64,000 nucleotides of DNA from Myxacorys chilensis ATA2-1-KO14 (GCA_019359275.1 JAHHHP010000016.1:22560-86559); one strand, 5' to 3'. Shown: positions 15,256-24,897, counted from the first letter of the stretch. Notes: generated by a model not told the origin, from the sequence alone. Made by a program: numbers and translations.

Positions 15256-17703
15256 TTAGAATCGTTCTCCAAATCCAAACCGGATATTGTTACCGCCTTG
15301 ATCGTTGATACCAAAGTCAATCCGGATCGGACCGAGAGGCGATCTGACGCGAACTCCCACGCCGTAACCAAATCCGCTTCCTGGCTTTCCTCGTACCCCC
15401 GCTGGGTTACCTGGAACATTATCTCCAGTTCCTAAATCAGTGGCTGCATCAACAAATAGCGCACCCGAAATAATCGAGAATAACGGGAAGCGATATTCGG
15501 CAGTAGCTTGCAAATAGCTCTTACCGCTACCTACATCTCCTTCATCATAACCACGCACCGAGTTCGTCCCACCAAGCGGGAAGGCTTCATAGGGAGGAAT
15601 ATCGCCTAACACCGTTCCGCCCTGCACGTTGAAGGCAAAGGCTTGCGGGCAACCTTCGCGGTTTGGTTCCTCTCCAATTCTAGGCTTCTGGTCACGACAT
15701 CCGGGTGAAATTTTCAGCAGCCGAGTTGGAATGTAGAAACTGTAGCTTCCTCGGAGGCGATTGAAGAAAATACTGCCCGATCCGACAGGAACCGATTGCT
15801 CTGTGCTAAATCGCAGCAGGGATCCGCTAGTGGGTTGAAGAAAATCATTACGGCGATCGCGCACAAACGCGAGCTGAGCCGTAAACAAATCATCTTTACC
15901 AGACGGATCAAAGCTCAACAGATTGCCCAGTTCATCCCGATTACTGAGTTCGCCATCCGCATCGCGCACCGACACCCGCTGATATTGCAAGCCGAGAGAC
16001 GCATTCCATTCTGAGCGCTCGTAGGGATTTTTCGAGAGCGGACGACTAAAGCTGATGCCGCCCCCTGTGCGAACAATGCGAGGACGATCGCCATTCGGTA
16101 ATTCAATTTCCGGATCGCCACCCTCAAAAATCAGCGAAATGGTTCTGCGACGGAATAGGTTAGCGGTGTAGGACGTGCGATATGGATCACCTGCAATCCA
16201 GGGGTCGGTAAAACTCAGGTCAAACTGTTGATCACGCTGACCAATCTGAACTTCGGCATTTAGTTTTTGGTTGTTGCCCCCAAAGTTTTGCTGTCCAAAG
16301 CTGACGCTACCAAACAAGCCGCTCGCCGAGCTAAAGCCACCTGCAACCCCAAAGTTTCCGGTGTTGCGCTCAACCACGTTTGCCACGACAACAACTTTCC
16401 GAGGATCTTGTCCTGGTTGCAGGGAAAGCTTGATATCTTCAAAAATGCCGAGACCAAACGCACGCTGTAGGTCACGTTCTGCCGTGTTGCGGTTAAAGAC
16501 ATCCCCCGGCTTTAGTTGAAACTCGCGAGTGACAATGAATGGACGCGTCCGTCCCCGAATCGGATTACCCTTCGCGTCTTGGGTTTGACCTTCCTTGTTA
16601 ATGAACTGGACTTGCAGCGCTTCAACTTCTCCTTCAGCGACTTGCAAGGTAACATTGCCATCGGGATTGACCCTCGGCGCGTCTACAACTTGTGCCAGAA
16701 CATAGCCATTGCTCTGATACCACTTGTTAAGTTCCTGAATGCCGTTTTGCAGATCGCGTAGGTTGAGAATTTTGCCATACTGCGGACTGAAAATATCTTG
16801 AACGACTTTGGATGGAAGCACTCGGCCCCCTTCTACTTGAACCGATCGCAGTGGCGGATTTGGCGTGACATCAAAGGTGACCCGTACCCCAAGTGGTGTA
16901 TCGATCGGGTTTGCTCTCACGTTCGAGAAAAAGCCTGTTGCAAAGACCGCATTGATATCTTCTTGAAGCTGCGATCGCGTCGTTGTTTGTCCGGGCTGAG
17001 TCCGAATTACCCGGTAAACTTCGGCTTGTAGTTCTTCATTTGCACCTACAACCAGTACTTCACTGACCAAAACCTGGGGTTCCGGTTCAGCATTTTGCTC
17101 CGGTTGACTCGGTTGATCAGGCTGACCGGGCTGAGTAGCAGGTGGTGTAACAGACGGATCGGTCGGCGTTGTTTCTGGAGGAGCAACCGGACTTGGAGAG
17201 GTCTGAACTCCAGGAGCGGGGGTAATTTGAGTCCCAGACGGAGGAGTGGCAGGTTGAGGGGGCAAAACCGGATTGGCTGGTGCCGTGGGTGCAGCGGGAA
17301 TCGTGGGTTGAGGCGTTGGCGACGGAGCCGGTTGAGATGGATTGAGCGGATCAACTTGAATTCGGTTCGGTGTTTCCTGCTCGATCGAGCCGCCTTGTGC
17401 CAGTTTCACAGCTTTCGCCTGAAGCGAGGTTCGAGGAACCGGTTGGGATGACGGCGCAACGGCTGCTCGCTTTGAAACGGGAATCGTCTCTACCACAACA
17501 TCTTTTGAAAGTGGTTTCAACTTAAGATCCGATTGGGCTACGGCACGCTTCAGCGCTGTGGAAACGACAGAATTCACCACAACAGAGCGAGCTGAACTCG
17601 TCGCTGATTTGGCTGAAGCTTTAGAAGTTTGGGCGTTAGCAGAAGTCGCGCAACTGATCGCCGCAATCGAAAGGGCTGCCATTAAGGCAGGAGATAAACG
17701 CAT
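15256..17703 (-). CDS. bamA: Outer membrane assembly factor BamA (Omp85)
   Basis: An 815-residue Omp85 protein that inserts beta-barrel proteins into the outer membrane. It has a signal peptide to about residue 24 (SANA cleavage), a Ser/Lys-rich part, then a Pro/Gln/Thr-rich linker at 120-210, POTRA domains from about 211 to 480 and a 16-stranded barrel to the C-terminus. The barrel holds the VRGY motif (NSVRGYDEGDVG) and the terminal aromatic Phe. Cyanobacterial BamA has about three POTRA domains; the linker is unusual in length. ATG 17703 is chosen; GTG 17712 is also possible. It heads the lpx cluster. Confidence 0.95.
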   Translation of the reverse strand: MRLSPALMAALSIAAISCATSANAQTSKASAKSATSSARSVVVNSVVSTALKRAVAQSDLKLKPLSKDVVVETIPVSKRAAVAPSSQPVPRTSLQAKAVKLAQGGSIEQETPNRIQVDPLNPSQPAPSPTPQPTIPAAPTAPANPVLPPQPATPPSGTQITPAPGVQTSPSPVAPPETTPTDPSVTPPATQPGQPDQPSQPEQNAEPEPQVLVSEVLVVGANEELQAEVYRVIRTQPGQTTTRSQLQEDINAVFATGFFSNVRANPIDTPLGVRVTFDVTPNPPLRSVQVEGGRVLPSKVVQDIFSPQYGKILNLRDLQNGIQELNKWYQSNGYVLAQVVDAPRVNPDGNVTLQVAEGEVEALQVQFINKEGQTQDAKGNPIRGRTRPFIVTREFQLKPGDVFNRNTAERDLQRAFGLGIFEDIKLSLQPGQDPRKVVVVANVVERNTGNFGVAGGFSSASGLFGSVSFGQQNFGGNNQKLNAEVQIGQRDQQFDLSFTDPWIAGDPYRTSYTANLFRRRTISLIFEGGDPEIELPNGDRPRIVRTGGGISFSRPLSKNPYERSEWNASLGLQYQRVSVRDADGELSNRDELGNLLSFDPSGKDDLFTAQLAFVRDRRNDFLQPTSGSLLRFSTEQSVPVGSGSIFFNRLRGSYSFYIPTRLLKISPGCRDQKPRIGEEPNREGCPQAFAFNVQGGTVLGDIPPYEAFPLGGTNSVRGYDEGDVGSGKSYLQATAEYRFPLFSIISGALFVDAATDLGTGDNVPGNPAGVRGKPGSGFGYGVGVRVRSPLGPIRIDFGINDQGGNNIRFGFGERF

Positions 17704-17859
17704 TTTGTTCACAGTATTTCGCACGTCCTCAGACCTCTGCACAAAGCAGACTCTACATCACGATAGTAAGAAGCAGTCCCGATCCTGACAGAACTGTGAA
17801 ATTCTACCGCATCATGGGTATCAATCCTCGGTTATCAGTGCCAGGAATTCTTCTAGCAC

Positions 17860-18612
17860 TCATATAGTCTGTTGCAGCACCCGTTCCATTACTTGACGAT
17901 AGGCATCCTCGACGTTGCCTAAGTCTCGCCGAAATCGATCTTTGTCCATCACGCGCTTATTAGGATCAGATTCCGCCTGGTTCCATAACCGACAGGTATC
18001 TGGGCTAATCTCATCTGCCAGAATAATTTGACCCGTGTGATTAGCACTTTGACCAACTGAGGAAACGCAGCCAAATTCCAACTTAAAGTCTACGAGGGTG
18101 ATGCCACACTGCTGAAAAAAGTCCGTCAGGATCTGATTGATCCGCGACGCTAGTTCTATTAATTGATCTACTTGATCCGGGGTAGCTAGATCAAGGACTC
18201 GTAGACGGTCGAAAGTTAATAATGGATCGCCAAGTTCATCGTTTTTGTAATAAAACTCCACTAAGGGAGGGGTCAGAATCGTTCCTAGCTTCAATCCTGT
18301 TTGTTGACAGAGACTCCCGGCAGCAATGTTCCTGACAACGACTTCTAACGGCAAAATCTTTACAGATTTGACTCGCATCTCATTGGGGGACGTCCGATCG
18401 ATAAAATGCGTTGGAACGCCGTTCGCCTCCATCAACTTAAACAAATGGGTTGAAATCGCACAGTTAAACTCGCCTTTTCCAGTGATGCTGCCTTTTTTTT
18501 GGGCATTGAACGCTGTTGCATCGTCCTTGAAGTGCGTTAGGAGAATATTAGGATCTTCTGTAGCGTAGAGAATTTTAGCTTTGCCTTCGTAGAGCTTTTG
18601 ACCAACAGCCAT
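17860..18612 (-). CDS. purC: SAICAR synthase PurC
   Basis: A 250-residue phosphoribosylaminoimidazole-succinocarboxamide synthase of de novo purine synthesis, which ligates CAIR and aspartate using ATP. It starts with LYEGKAKILYAT; the family marks VVRNIAAGSL and LVDFKLEFG follow, as do the IILADEISPD metal-binding stretch and KDRFRRDLG. ATG 18612 matches relatives, the longer frame adding an unconserved ten residues. It is alone, 157 bp from bamA, in the same direction. Confidence 0.97.
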   Translation of the reverse strand: MAVGQKLYEGKAKILYATEDPNILLTHFKDDATAFNAQKKGSITGKGEFNCAISTHLFKLMEANGVPTHFIDRTSPNEMRVKSVKILPLEVVVRNIAAGSLCQQTGLKLGTILTPPLVEFYYKNDELGDPLLTFDRLRVLDLATPDQVDQLIELASRINQILTDFFQQCGITLVDFKLEFGCVSSVGQSANHTGQIILADEISPDTCRLWNQAESDPNKRVMDKDRFRRDLGNVEDAYRQVMERVLQQTI

Positions 18613-18708
18613 AGTGTGCGGTTTTAGTAACTTGCGAAACAACTCGCAAAGGGACTGAGTTATTTTAACTTGGAAGCAAACCGCATCAGCTAGGTCACTC
18701 TTGCCAAG

Positions 18709-19995
18709 TCACTCTTGCCAAGTCACTTCTGCGGGACTGGTTTTAGTAAGTAGCTTGCCTTGAGAAATCACATGTCGAACAGTCGCGCGACGACGAATTG
18801 CGTCATAGCGATCGCAGGCATCCAACACAATTAAATTTGCAGGCTTGCCCACGGCAATTCCATACTCTTCTAAGTTCAGAGTTTTAGCTCCGTTCCAGGT
18901 CACCATGTTATAGCAGGCGTCAATCTCTGCCATTCCCGTCATCTGGCACACATGAACCGCCATTGATGCAACGTCTAACATGTTGCCTGTTCCCAGTGAG
19001 TACCAGGGATCTTGAATGCAGTCATGTCCTAAACTAACGTTGATGCCCTGCTGCCAAAGTTCTTTGACACGGGTTACCCCTCGTCGTTTGGGATAAGTAT
19101 CGGTGCGTCCTTGCAAGGTGATGTTAATTAACGGATTAGCAATGAAATTGAGTTGGGTGCGCTGAAGAAATCCGAGTAGTTTGAAGGCATAAGCGTTGTT
19201 GTAGGAGCCAAATGCCGTCGTGTGACTGGCAGTGACTCGTGACCCCATTCCATGACGGATAGCGCACGCGGCCACCACTTCTAAGAATCGCGACTGATCA
19301 TCATCAATTTCGTCGCAATGAATGTCAATTAAGCGATCGTACTGCTCTGCCCATTTAAAGATCTGATGCACTGAGTTAACGCCGTCTTCTCGCGTTAACT
19401 CATAGTGAGGAATGCCACCGATCACATCTACGCCCATTTTGAGCGCTTCTTCCATCAAGTCTTGGTTTTTCGGACTTCCGTAGATGCCATCTTGCGGAAA
19501 TGCCACGACTTGCAGAGTCAGCCAATCTTTTACGTCCTCACGCACCTCTAGCAGCGCTACAAGCGCTGTTAAGCTCGCTTCGCTGACATCGGCATGACTG
19601 CGCACAAACAGCACCCCTTGTGCGGCCTGCTGCTTCAGCGTTGCGATCGCTCTCTGCTTCACGTCCTCAAGCGAGAGAGTTTGCTTGCGATCGTGCCAAA
19701 TTTCGATGCCCTCAAACAGAGTGCCGCTTTCATTCCAACGCGGCTCCCCAGCAGTGAGGGCAGAATCGAGATGAATGTGAGACTCAACAAATGGAGGGCT
19801 GACTAGCTGGTTTTGAACATCGAGTTCAATTGCGGCTGTGCCGTCAATGTGCGATGCGATCGCGGCAATCGTTCGGGAGACGGTTCCGTTTGCGGTGCAG
19901 GGTGCACTAATTGCAATATCTACAATTTCAGTACGATCGGGTGCCGATAGAAGCTTGCAGCGTCGTAGCAGCAACTCGTAATTTTGAGAAGTCAT
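18709..19995 (-). CDS. codA: CodA-like cytosine deaminase (amidohydrolase)
   Basis: A 428-residue amidohydrolase strongly similar to E. coli CodA, which deaminates cytosine to uracil. Metal-binding HIH is at 73-75, and VHCDEIDDDQS-like HCDEIDDDQS and VTASHTTAFGSYN carry the catalytic His and Glu. The segment GHDCIQDPWYSLGT holds the metal-binding Asp but has Cys where E. coli has a second Asp. That position is known to influence substrate choice, so the true substrate may differ (for example isoguanine-like compounds). The stop codon lies in a 14-bp tandem duplication. It is 3' of purC and 20 bp from nothing else recognisable. Confidence 0.88.
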   Translation of the reverse strand: MTSQNYELLLRRCKLLSAPDRTEIVDIAISAPCTANGTVSRTIAAIASHIDGTAAIELDVQNQLVSPPFVESHIHLDSALTAGEPRWNESGTLFEGIEIWHDRKQTLSLEDVKQRAIATLKQQAAQGVLFVRSHADVSEASLTALVALLEVREDVKDWLTLQVVAFPQDGIYGSPKNQDLMEEALKMGVDVIGGIPHYELTREDGVNSVHQIFKWAEQYDRLIDIHCDEIDDDQSRFLEVVAACAIRHGMGSRVTASHTTAFGSYNNAYAFKLLGFLQRTQLNFIANPLINITLQGRTDTYPKRRGVTRVKELWQQGINVSLGHDCIQDPWYSLGTGNMLDVASMAVHVCQMTGMAEIDACYNMVTWNGAKTLNLEEYGIAVGKPANLIVLDACDRYDAIRRRATVRHVISQGKLLTKTSPAEVTWQE

Positions 19996-20189
19996 GATCT
20001 AACCCACCCACTCGCAGTTCTAATCAATCCACTCTATCGGATTAGAAATTTGTGTTGTGGTGTCCGATCCTGCACTTTAGAGAAAGCTCTAAGACATTGC
20101 TAGTGGCAAACAGAGGTTCTAATCCTCTAACCCTTCAGCCCAAACTGCTTTTATGAAGGATTAACCATTCTCATCAGTGTTTCTCGTCG

Positions 20190-20555
20190 TCAGCACGCTT
20201 GATCCATCAACGGCTCTAACCAAGGTTGAAACTGGTCTCGACGAAAGATTTGCGCACGGCGGTGATAATCAAACCGGACAAGACTAGGCAAACCATGTTG
20301 ACGAATACAATCTTTAATCCATGAAGCTACGCCTTGGCCCTCTTTAGCCGCCATTTCGGTTTGAAACGGACCATACATCAGAACCAGATGAGTATGCGTC
20401 TGCAGAGGAGCGTCTAACTCAATCAGCTTGGTAAGGTTCGTTCTAGTTCGGTCTTGGGCTTCAACAGGTTTGTGTAAATGACGTGAGTTCGCTGTTTTTC
20501 GAGATGCCCAATTCTGCTGATGAGCCGTCTTATTATGGGAATAGTTGTGATGCAT
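20190..20555 (-). CDS. Protein of unknown function (121 aa)
   Basis: A 121-residue protein that I do not recognise. A clear AAGGAG site sits a few bases before ATG 20555, which argues for a real gene. The N-terminal 40 residues are basic and His/Gln/Asn-rich (MHHNYSHNKTAHQQ) and probably disordered. The rest is predicted alpha/beta with a strand LQTHTHLVLMYGPF, then helix GVASWIKDCIRQHG and strand SLVRFDYH. It has no membrane segment or signal peptide. It is divergent from gltA and transcribed toward codA. Confidence 0.6.
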   Translation of the reverse strand: MHHNYSHNKTAHQQNWASRKTANSRHLHKPVEAQDRTRTNLTKLIELDAPLQTHTHLVLMYGPFQTEMAAKEGQGVASWIKDCIRQHGLPSLVRFDYHRRAQIFRRDQFQPWLEPLMDQAC

Positions 20556-20957
20556 ATAACTCCTTACGAACGTGTATAGAAAGTGCCAATCTATCTCTCT
20601 CCAGCATGTAGCAGGCGCTGGAAGAAATCAGTTGGCTACTAGGTAGATGCAATTTAGTCAAGGTTTAAATCTTTACTATTCTGATAATATTGTCTTTTAT
20701 AAAAAAGTGCAAATCTTAATTTATCTGTATCTTAAACAAGTACTTTCCATCCCCAAAGTGTGGTATTCCGAAATGGTGAGGTGTTATGACGATTAAAGCG
20801 TCGCGAAACTCTGGAGCAACCGTTGTATGGCTCAATGGCTGGAAGTTGTTTCAATAATTCATCATTTATAATCCTGAGATTCGGATGAACCACTACAAAC
20901 TGTTTTTCTGAATCTGATAAGTTAACCAGTGAATCATCAACTATTAACGGTGAACGA
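20556..20957. other. Spacer between divergent genes, no clear element
   Basis: About 400 bp of AT-rich spacer between the unknown gene and gltA. A minus-strand frame runs through its right part into gltA, but it has no ribosome site. I see no terminator, RNA gene or strong promoter; the promoters of both flanking genes should lie here. Confidence 0.5.
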
Positions 20958-22112
20958 ATGACTGTCTGTGAATTTAGGGCAGGTCTTGAAGGTGTTCCCG
21001 CCACCCAATCCAGCATCAGCTTTGTGGATGGGCAAAAAGGAATCCTGGAATATCGCGGTATTCCCATCCAGGAACTTGCAACCAAAAGTACCTTTCTTGA
21101 GACTGCTTATCTCCTAATTTGGAATGAGCTACCGACCCGCGACGTTCTTGCGGAGTTCGAGCATGAGATTCAGTATCATCGTCGCCTGAAGTACCGCGTT
21201 CGGGACATGATGAAGTGCTTTCCAGAGAGCGGACATCCGATGGATGCTTTGCAAGCGTCTGCTGCCGCTTTAGGACTGTTTTACTCAAAGCGGGCATTAG
21301 ATGATCCAACTTATATCCGAGAGGCAGTCGTCCGAATTTTGGCAAAAGTTCCGACGATGGTGGCCGCATTTCAATTAATGCGTAAGGGTAATGATCCGGT
21401 TCAGCCCAGAGACGATTTAGGATATGCTGCAAACTTCTTGTACATGCTGAATGAGCAAGAGCCTGATCCTTTCGCGGCTCGCATCTTTGATGTGTCGCTC
21501 ATGCTTCATGCAGAACACACCATTAATGCATCCACGTTTTCGGCTATGGTAACGGCTTCCACTCTGACCGACCCTTATGCTGTGATTGCCTCGGCAGTCG
21601 GGACGTTGGCAGGTCCGTTGCATGGCGGAGCCAGCGAGGAAGTGGTGGAAATGCTAGAACAGATTGGCTCGGTGGCAAATGTCCGCCCGTTTCTCGAAGC
21701 TCGACTAGAGCATAAGCAGAAAATCATGGGCTTTGGGCATAGAGTCTATAAAGTTAAAGATCCAAGGGCGATTATTTTGCAGCAGTTGGCTGAGCAACTG
21801 TTTGAGAAGTTTGGCCAAGACAAGTTCTATGACATCGCTGTTGAGCTAGAGCGGGTGGTGGAGGAAAAACTTGGACATCGAGGAATCTTCCCGAACGTAG
21901 ATTTCTATTCCGGTTTGGTCTACCGCAAACTTGGCATACCAACAGATTTGTTCACGCCAGTATTTGCCATTTCTCGGGCAGCTGGCTGGCTTGCCCATTG
22001 GAAAGAGCAATTGGGAGAAAATCGAATTTTTCGACCGACGCAAATTTACACAGGGTTACATTCAGCACCTTACGTTCCGATCGATGAACGACAAAGACTT
22101 ATTGCCCCTTGA
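20958..22112 (+). CDS. gltA: Citrate synthase
   Basis: A 384-residue citrate synthase that condenses acetyl-CoA and oxaloacetate at the entry of the TCA branch. It shows GVPATQSSISFVDG, the first active-site His region GPLHGGASEEV, the second GFGHRVYK, and the acid NVDFYSG near the C-terminus. It is a short single-domain type found in cyanobacteria. The start is the first ATG of the frame; a short A-rich upstream carries no strong site. It is followed by an intrinsic terminator. Confidence 0.96.
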   Translation: MTVCEFRAGLEGVPATQSSISFVDGQKGILEYRGIPIQELATKSTFLETAYLLIWNELPTRDVLAEFEHEIQYHRRLKYRVRDMMKCFPESGHPMDALQASAAALGLFYSKRALDDPTYIREAVVRILAKVPTMVAAFQLMRKGNDPVQPRDDLGYAANFLYMLNEQEPDPFAARIFDVSLMLHAEHTINASTFSAMVTASTLTDPYAVIASAVGTLAGPLHGGASEEVVEMLEQIGSVANVRPFLEARLEHKQKIMGFGHRVYKVKDPRAIILQQLAEQLFEKFGQDKFYDIAVELERVVEEKLGHRGIFPNVDFYSGLVYRKLGIPTDLFTPVFAISRAAGWLAHWKEQLGENRIFRPTQIYTGLHSAPYVPIDERQRLIAP

Positions 22113-22184
22113 TGGGTGAGACCCCTCTTGCCGTTTTTCAATTCCCTTGTAACTATATCAACGTGACGATTTTCAGGAACTCCA

Positions 22185-22220
22185 GCCCTCAGACATCTTG
22201 CTTCTGGGGGCTTCTTTATT
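22185..22220 (+). terminator. Intrinsic terminator of gltA
   Basis: A 9-bp stem GCCCTCAGA with TCTGGGGGC (one G-U pair), loop CATCTTGCT, then TTCTTTATT. It begins 73 bp after the gltA stop. Confidence 0.75.
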
Positions 22221-22481
22221 GGAATGCGCAAAATACGGGGTCTAGAGTATGGATCGTAAGTTAGATGTACTCGCTGCATAATACGGATAAAAGCTTTGGG
22301 CGCGACTTCCAGTTTTGAAGATTGAATTCTTTGGTGGGTAAGAAGGTTAGAAATTCAATGCTTTAGAAAGATTTGGTCTCTGTCAGACCGCTATACTGAT
22401 AGTCGTTGGGGTTGTTAAGAATCTTCATCGTGAGGGCTTCGCGACGCTTCAACGCTTAAGATTTGCTGCGTAATGGGAACT
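22221..22481. other. Leader region of the ndh operon
   Basis: About 260 bp between the gltA terminator and ndhA. It should hold the ndhAIGE promoter. A TATACT element is seen near 22391, but no well spaced -35 partner was found, and I see no RNA gene. Confidence 0.4.
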
Positions 22482-23600
22482 ATGAACCCAGGAATTGATC
22501 TTCAAGGAAGTTTTATCGAATCCCTTAAGAGCTTTGGTTTACCTCCGGGTGTGGCTAAAGTTCTTTGGATGCCTTTCCCAATGCTGATTATGCTAGTTGG
22601 CGCGACCCTAGGCGTCTTTACACTAGTGTGGCTAGAGCGGAAAATTTCGGCGGCAGCTCAGCAGCGCATTGGTCCTGAGTTTATTGGTCCTTTGGGAATT
22701 TTAGCTCCGCTTGCAGATGGACTGAAGCTCGTCTTTAAAGAAGACGTAGTGCCCGCCAAAGCAGATGGGTTACTATTCACGTTGGGTCCTGCGATCGTTG
22801 TTATTCCGGCGTTTCTGTCCTACCTAATTGTGCCGTTCGGACAGAACATGATCATCACCGATGTCGGAATGGGCATTTTCCTCTGGATTGCGCTCTCTAG
22901 CGTTGTCCCGATCGGGTTACTGATGTCGGGCTATGCCTCCAACAACAAATACTCCCTGCTGGGCGGGCTGAGAGCTGCCGCACAGTCAATTAGCTACGAG
23001 TTGCCTCTAGCGCTGTCGGTCTTAGCGATCGTGCTGATGTCTAACTCGCTGAGCACGGTGGACATTGTGAATCAGCAGACGGGCTACGGAATTTTGGGCT
23101 GGAACATTTGGCGACAGCCGGTTGGATTTCTGATTTTCTGGATTGCTGCCTTAGCAGAATGTGAGCGAATTCCGTTTGACTTGCCAGAAGCAGAGGAAGA
23201 ACTGGTAGCAGGCTATCAGACCGAGTATTCTGGCATGAAGTTTGCTTTGTTCTACATTGGCTCCTATGTCAACCTGACCCTTTCAGCCCTGCTATTTGCG
23301 GTTCTGTATCTGGGCGGATGGGAATTCTTTGTGCCAATAGGTACGATCGCAGGATTCTTGAATATCAGCGACACAACGCCTTGGTTGCAAGTAGTGGCAG
23401 CAGTGCTAGGGATCGGTATGACCCTGCTCAAGGCGTATTTTCTAATCTTCATTGCGATCTTAATGCGCTGGACGGTTCCTCGCGTGCGCATTGATCAACT
23501 CCTAGATTTAGGCTGGAAGTTCTTGCTTCCGGTTTCGCTAGTGAACTTGCTGATTACGGCGGGTTTAAAGCTTGCCTTTCCAGTGGCGTTTGGTGGCTAA
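22482..23600 (+). CDS. ndhA: NDH-1 subunit NdhA (NADH dehydrogenase subunit 1)
   Basis: A 372-residue membrane subunit of the thylakoid NDH-1 complex (homologue of NuoH), joining the ferredoxin-binding arm to the membrane arm in cyclic electron flow and respiration. It has eight hydrophobic helices. The signature [19 protein letters not shown] and the quinone-site loop [12 protein letters not shown] are present, as is [24 protein letters not shown] 22482 begins MNPGIDLQG as in relatives, three codons after an earlier ATG. It heads the ndhAIGE operon. Confidence 0.97.
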   Translation: MNPGIDLQGSFIESLKSFGLPPGVAKVLWMPFPMLIMLVGATLGVFTLVWLERKISAAAQQRIGPEFIGPLGILAPLADGLKLVFKEDVVPAKADGLLFTLGPAIVVIPAFLSYLIVPFGQNMIITDVGMGIFLWIALSSVVPIGLLMSGYASNNKYSLLGGLRAAAQSISYELPLALSVLAIVLMSNSLSTVDIVNQQTGYGILGWNIWRQPVGFLIFWIAALAECERIPFDLPEAEEELVAGYQTEYSGMKFALFYIGSYVNLTLSALLFAVLYLGGWEFFVPIGTIAGFLNISDTTPWLQVVAAVLGIGMTLLKAYFLIFIAILMRWTVPRVRIDQLLDLGWKFLLPVSLVNLLITAGLKLAFPVAFGG

Positions 23601-23640
23601 TTCGCAACCCTTGCCTTTTGCCTTAAGAGCGGAGAACACA

Positions 23641-24222
23641 ATGCTAAAGTTTCTTAAACAAGTTGGTGACTACACCAAAGAGGCGGTTCAAGCGGGTAAA
23701 TATATTGGTCAAGGCTTGGCTGTTACTTTTGACCATATGCGCCGTCGCCCTGTAACCGTTCAATATCCCTATGAAAAGCTGATTCCGTCTGAGCGCTTCC
23801 GGGGACGCATCCACTTTGAGTTTGACAAGTGTATCGCGTGTGAAGTGTGCGTGCGCGTCTGCCCGATTAACCTGCCTGTGGTGGATTGGGAATTTAACAA
23901 AGAGTCGAAGAAGAAACAACTCAATCACTACAGTATTGATTTTGGGGTTTGTATTTTCTGCGGGAACTGCGTGGAATTCTGTCCTACCAATTGCTTGTCA
24001 ATGACTGAAGAGTATGAGCTTTCAACCTACGATCGTCACGAGTTGAATTTTGACAGTGTGGCATTAGGTCGCTTGCCCTATAAGGTCACAGACGATGCAA
24101 TGGTGACTCCGTTGCGAGAACTGGTGTATCTTCCCAAAGGAGTTCTAGATCCCCATGATTTGCCTCCGGGATCGAAGCGAGCTGGGGCACGTCCTGAGGA
24201 AATTGTAGAATCCGAAAAATAA
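23641..24222 (+). CDS. ndhI: NDH-1 subunit NdhI (two 4Fe-4S clusters)
   Basis: A 193-residue ferredoxin-like subunit of NDH-1. Two 4Fe-4S binding motifs are clear, [12 protein letters not shown] and [12 protein letters not shown], each supplying cluster ligands for N6a and N6b. The N-terminus is an amphipathic helix that sits on the membrane. ATG 23641 fits; the longer frame starts inside ndhA and is rejected. The gap to ndhA is 40 bp and a short hairpin follows before ndhG. Confidence 0.97.
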   Translation: MLKFLKQVGDYTKEAVQAGKYIGQGLAVTFDHMRRRPVTVQYPYEKLIPSERFRGRIHFEFDKCIACEVCVRVCPINLPVVDWEFNKESKKKQLNHYSIDFGVCIFCGNCVEFCPTNCLSMTEEYELSTYDRHELNFDSVALGRLPYKVTDDAMVTPLRELVYLPKGVLDPHDLPPGSKRAGARPEEIVESEK

Positions 24223-24224
24223 TT

Positions 24225-24254
24225 GTAGAGACGACCTAAGGGGTCGTCTGCCCC
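24225..24254. repeat. Short REP-like hairpin between ndhI and ndhG
   Basis: GTAGAGACGACC-TAAGG-GGTCGTCTGCCCC: an 8-bp perfect stem (AGACGACC with GGTCGTCT) and a five-base loop. It resembles short repeats starting GTAGAGACG. No T-tract follows, so it is more likely an RNA-processing or stabilising hairpin in the operon transcript than a terminator. Confidence 0.6.
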
Positions 24255-24273
24255 TGTATTTGGAGAGAAGAGC

Positions 24274-24885
24274 GTGAATTTAGCGGAAGGAGTTCAGATT
24301 GTATCGTTTGGTATCCTGTCAGTGATGATGTTAGGAGCCGCGATCGGGGTGGTGCTACTCGACAGCATTGTGTATTCCGCCTTTCTGTTAGGCGGTGTCT
24401 TCATCAGCATCGCAGGGCTTTATTTACTGCTGAACGCAGATTTTATTGCCGCCGCGCAAGTCTTAATCTACGTTGGCGCGGTCAACGTCCTGATTTTGTT
24501 TGCGATCATGCTGGTCAACAAGCGACAAGAATTTCAGCCTGTGCCGAGGGCCTGGATTCGTAAGGCGGCAACAGCAGCGGTTTGCGGGGGTATTTTTGCC
24601 CTCCTCAGTACGATGGTACTTTCGACTCCGTGGGCGATTTCCAGCGCGACTCCAGCTGGAGATGCGTCAGTTGTGGTAATTGGTTTGCACTTCTTCAGTG
24701 ATTTCTTGTTGCCCTTTGAGCTGGCTTCGATCTTGCTGCTGATGGCGCTGATTGGCGCGGTTGTGCTTGCTCGTCGCGAGTTTCTGCCTGATGATGACTT
24801 CGAGAAGGCTCAAGCGGAGGCGTTAAAGTTGCCAGAGCGACCTCGTGAGTTAGTTCCGTCAGGTCGTAATGAAACGGTGAAATAA
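24274..24885 (+). CDS. ndhG: NDH-1 subunit NdhG (subunit 6)
   Basis: A 203-residue membrane subunit (NuoJ homologue). Five hydrophobic helices are visible, with the conserved GAVNVLILFAIMLVNK and the C-terminal tail EFLPDDDF. The start is GTG 24274, preceded by GGAGAGAAGAG. It is third in ndhAIGE, 12 bp before ndhE. The length is close to other cyanobacterial NdhG proteins. Confidence 0.96.
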   Translation: MNLAEGVQIVSFGILSVMMLGAAIGVVLLDSIVYSAFLLGGVFISIAGLYLLLNADFIAAAQVLIYVGAVNVLILFAIMLVNKRQEFQPVPRAWIRKAATAAVCGGIFALLSTMVLSTPWAISSATPAGDASVVVIGLHFFSDFLLPFELASILLLMALIGAVVLARREFLPDDDFEKAQAEALKLPERPRELVPSGRNETVK

Positions 24886-24897
24886 GGGTAGGTTAGT

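Noticed and set aside
20732..21085. Minus-strand frame overlapping the start of gltA
   Set aside because: No ribosome site and it is a shadow of gltA over much of its length.
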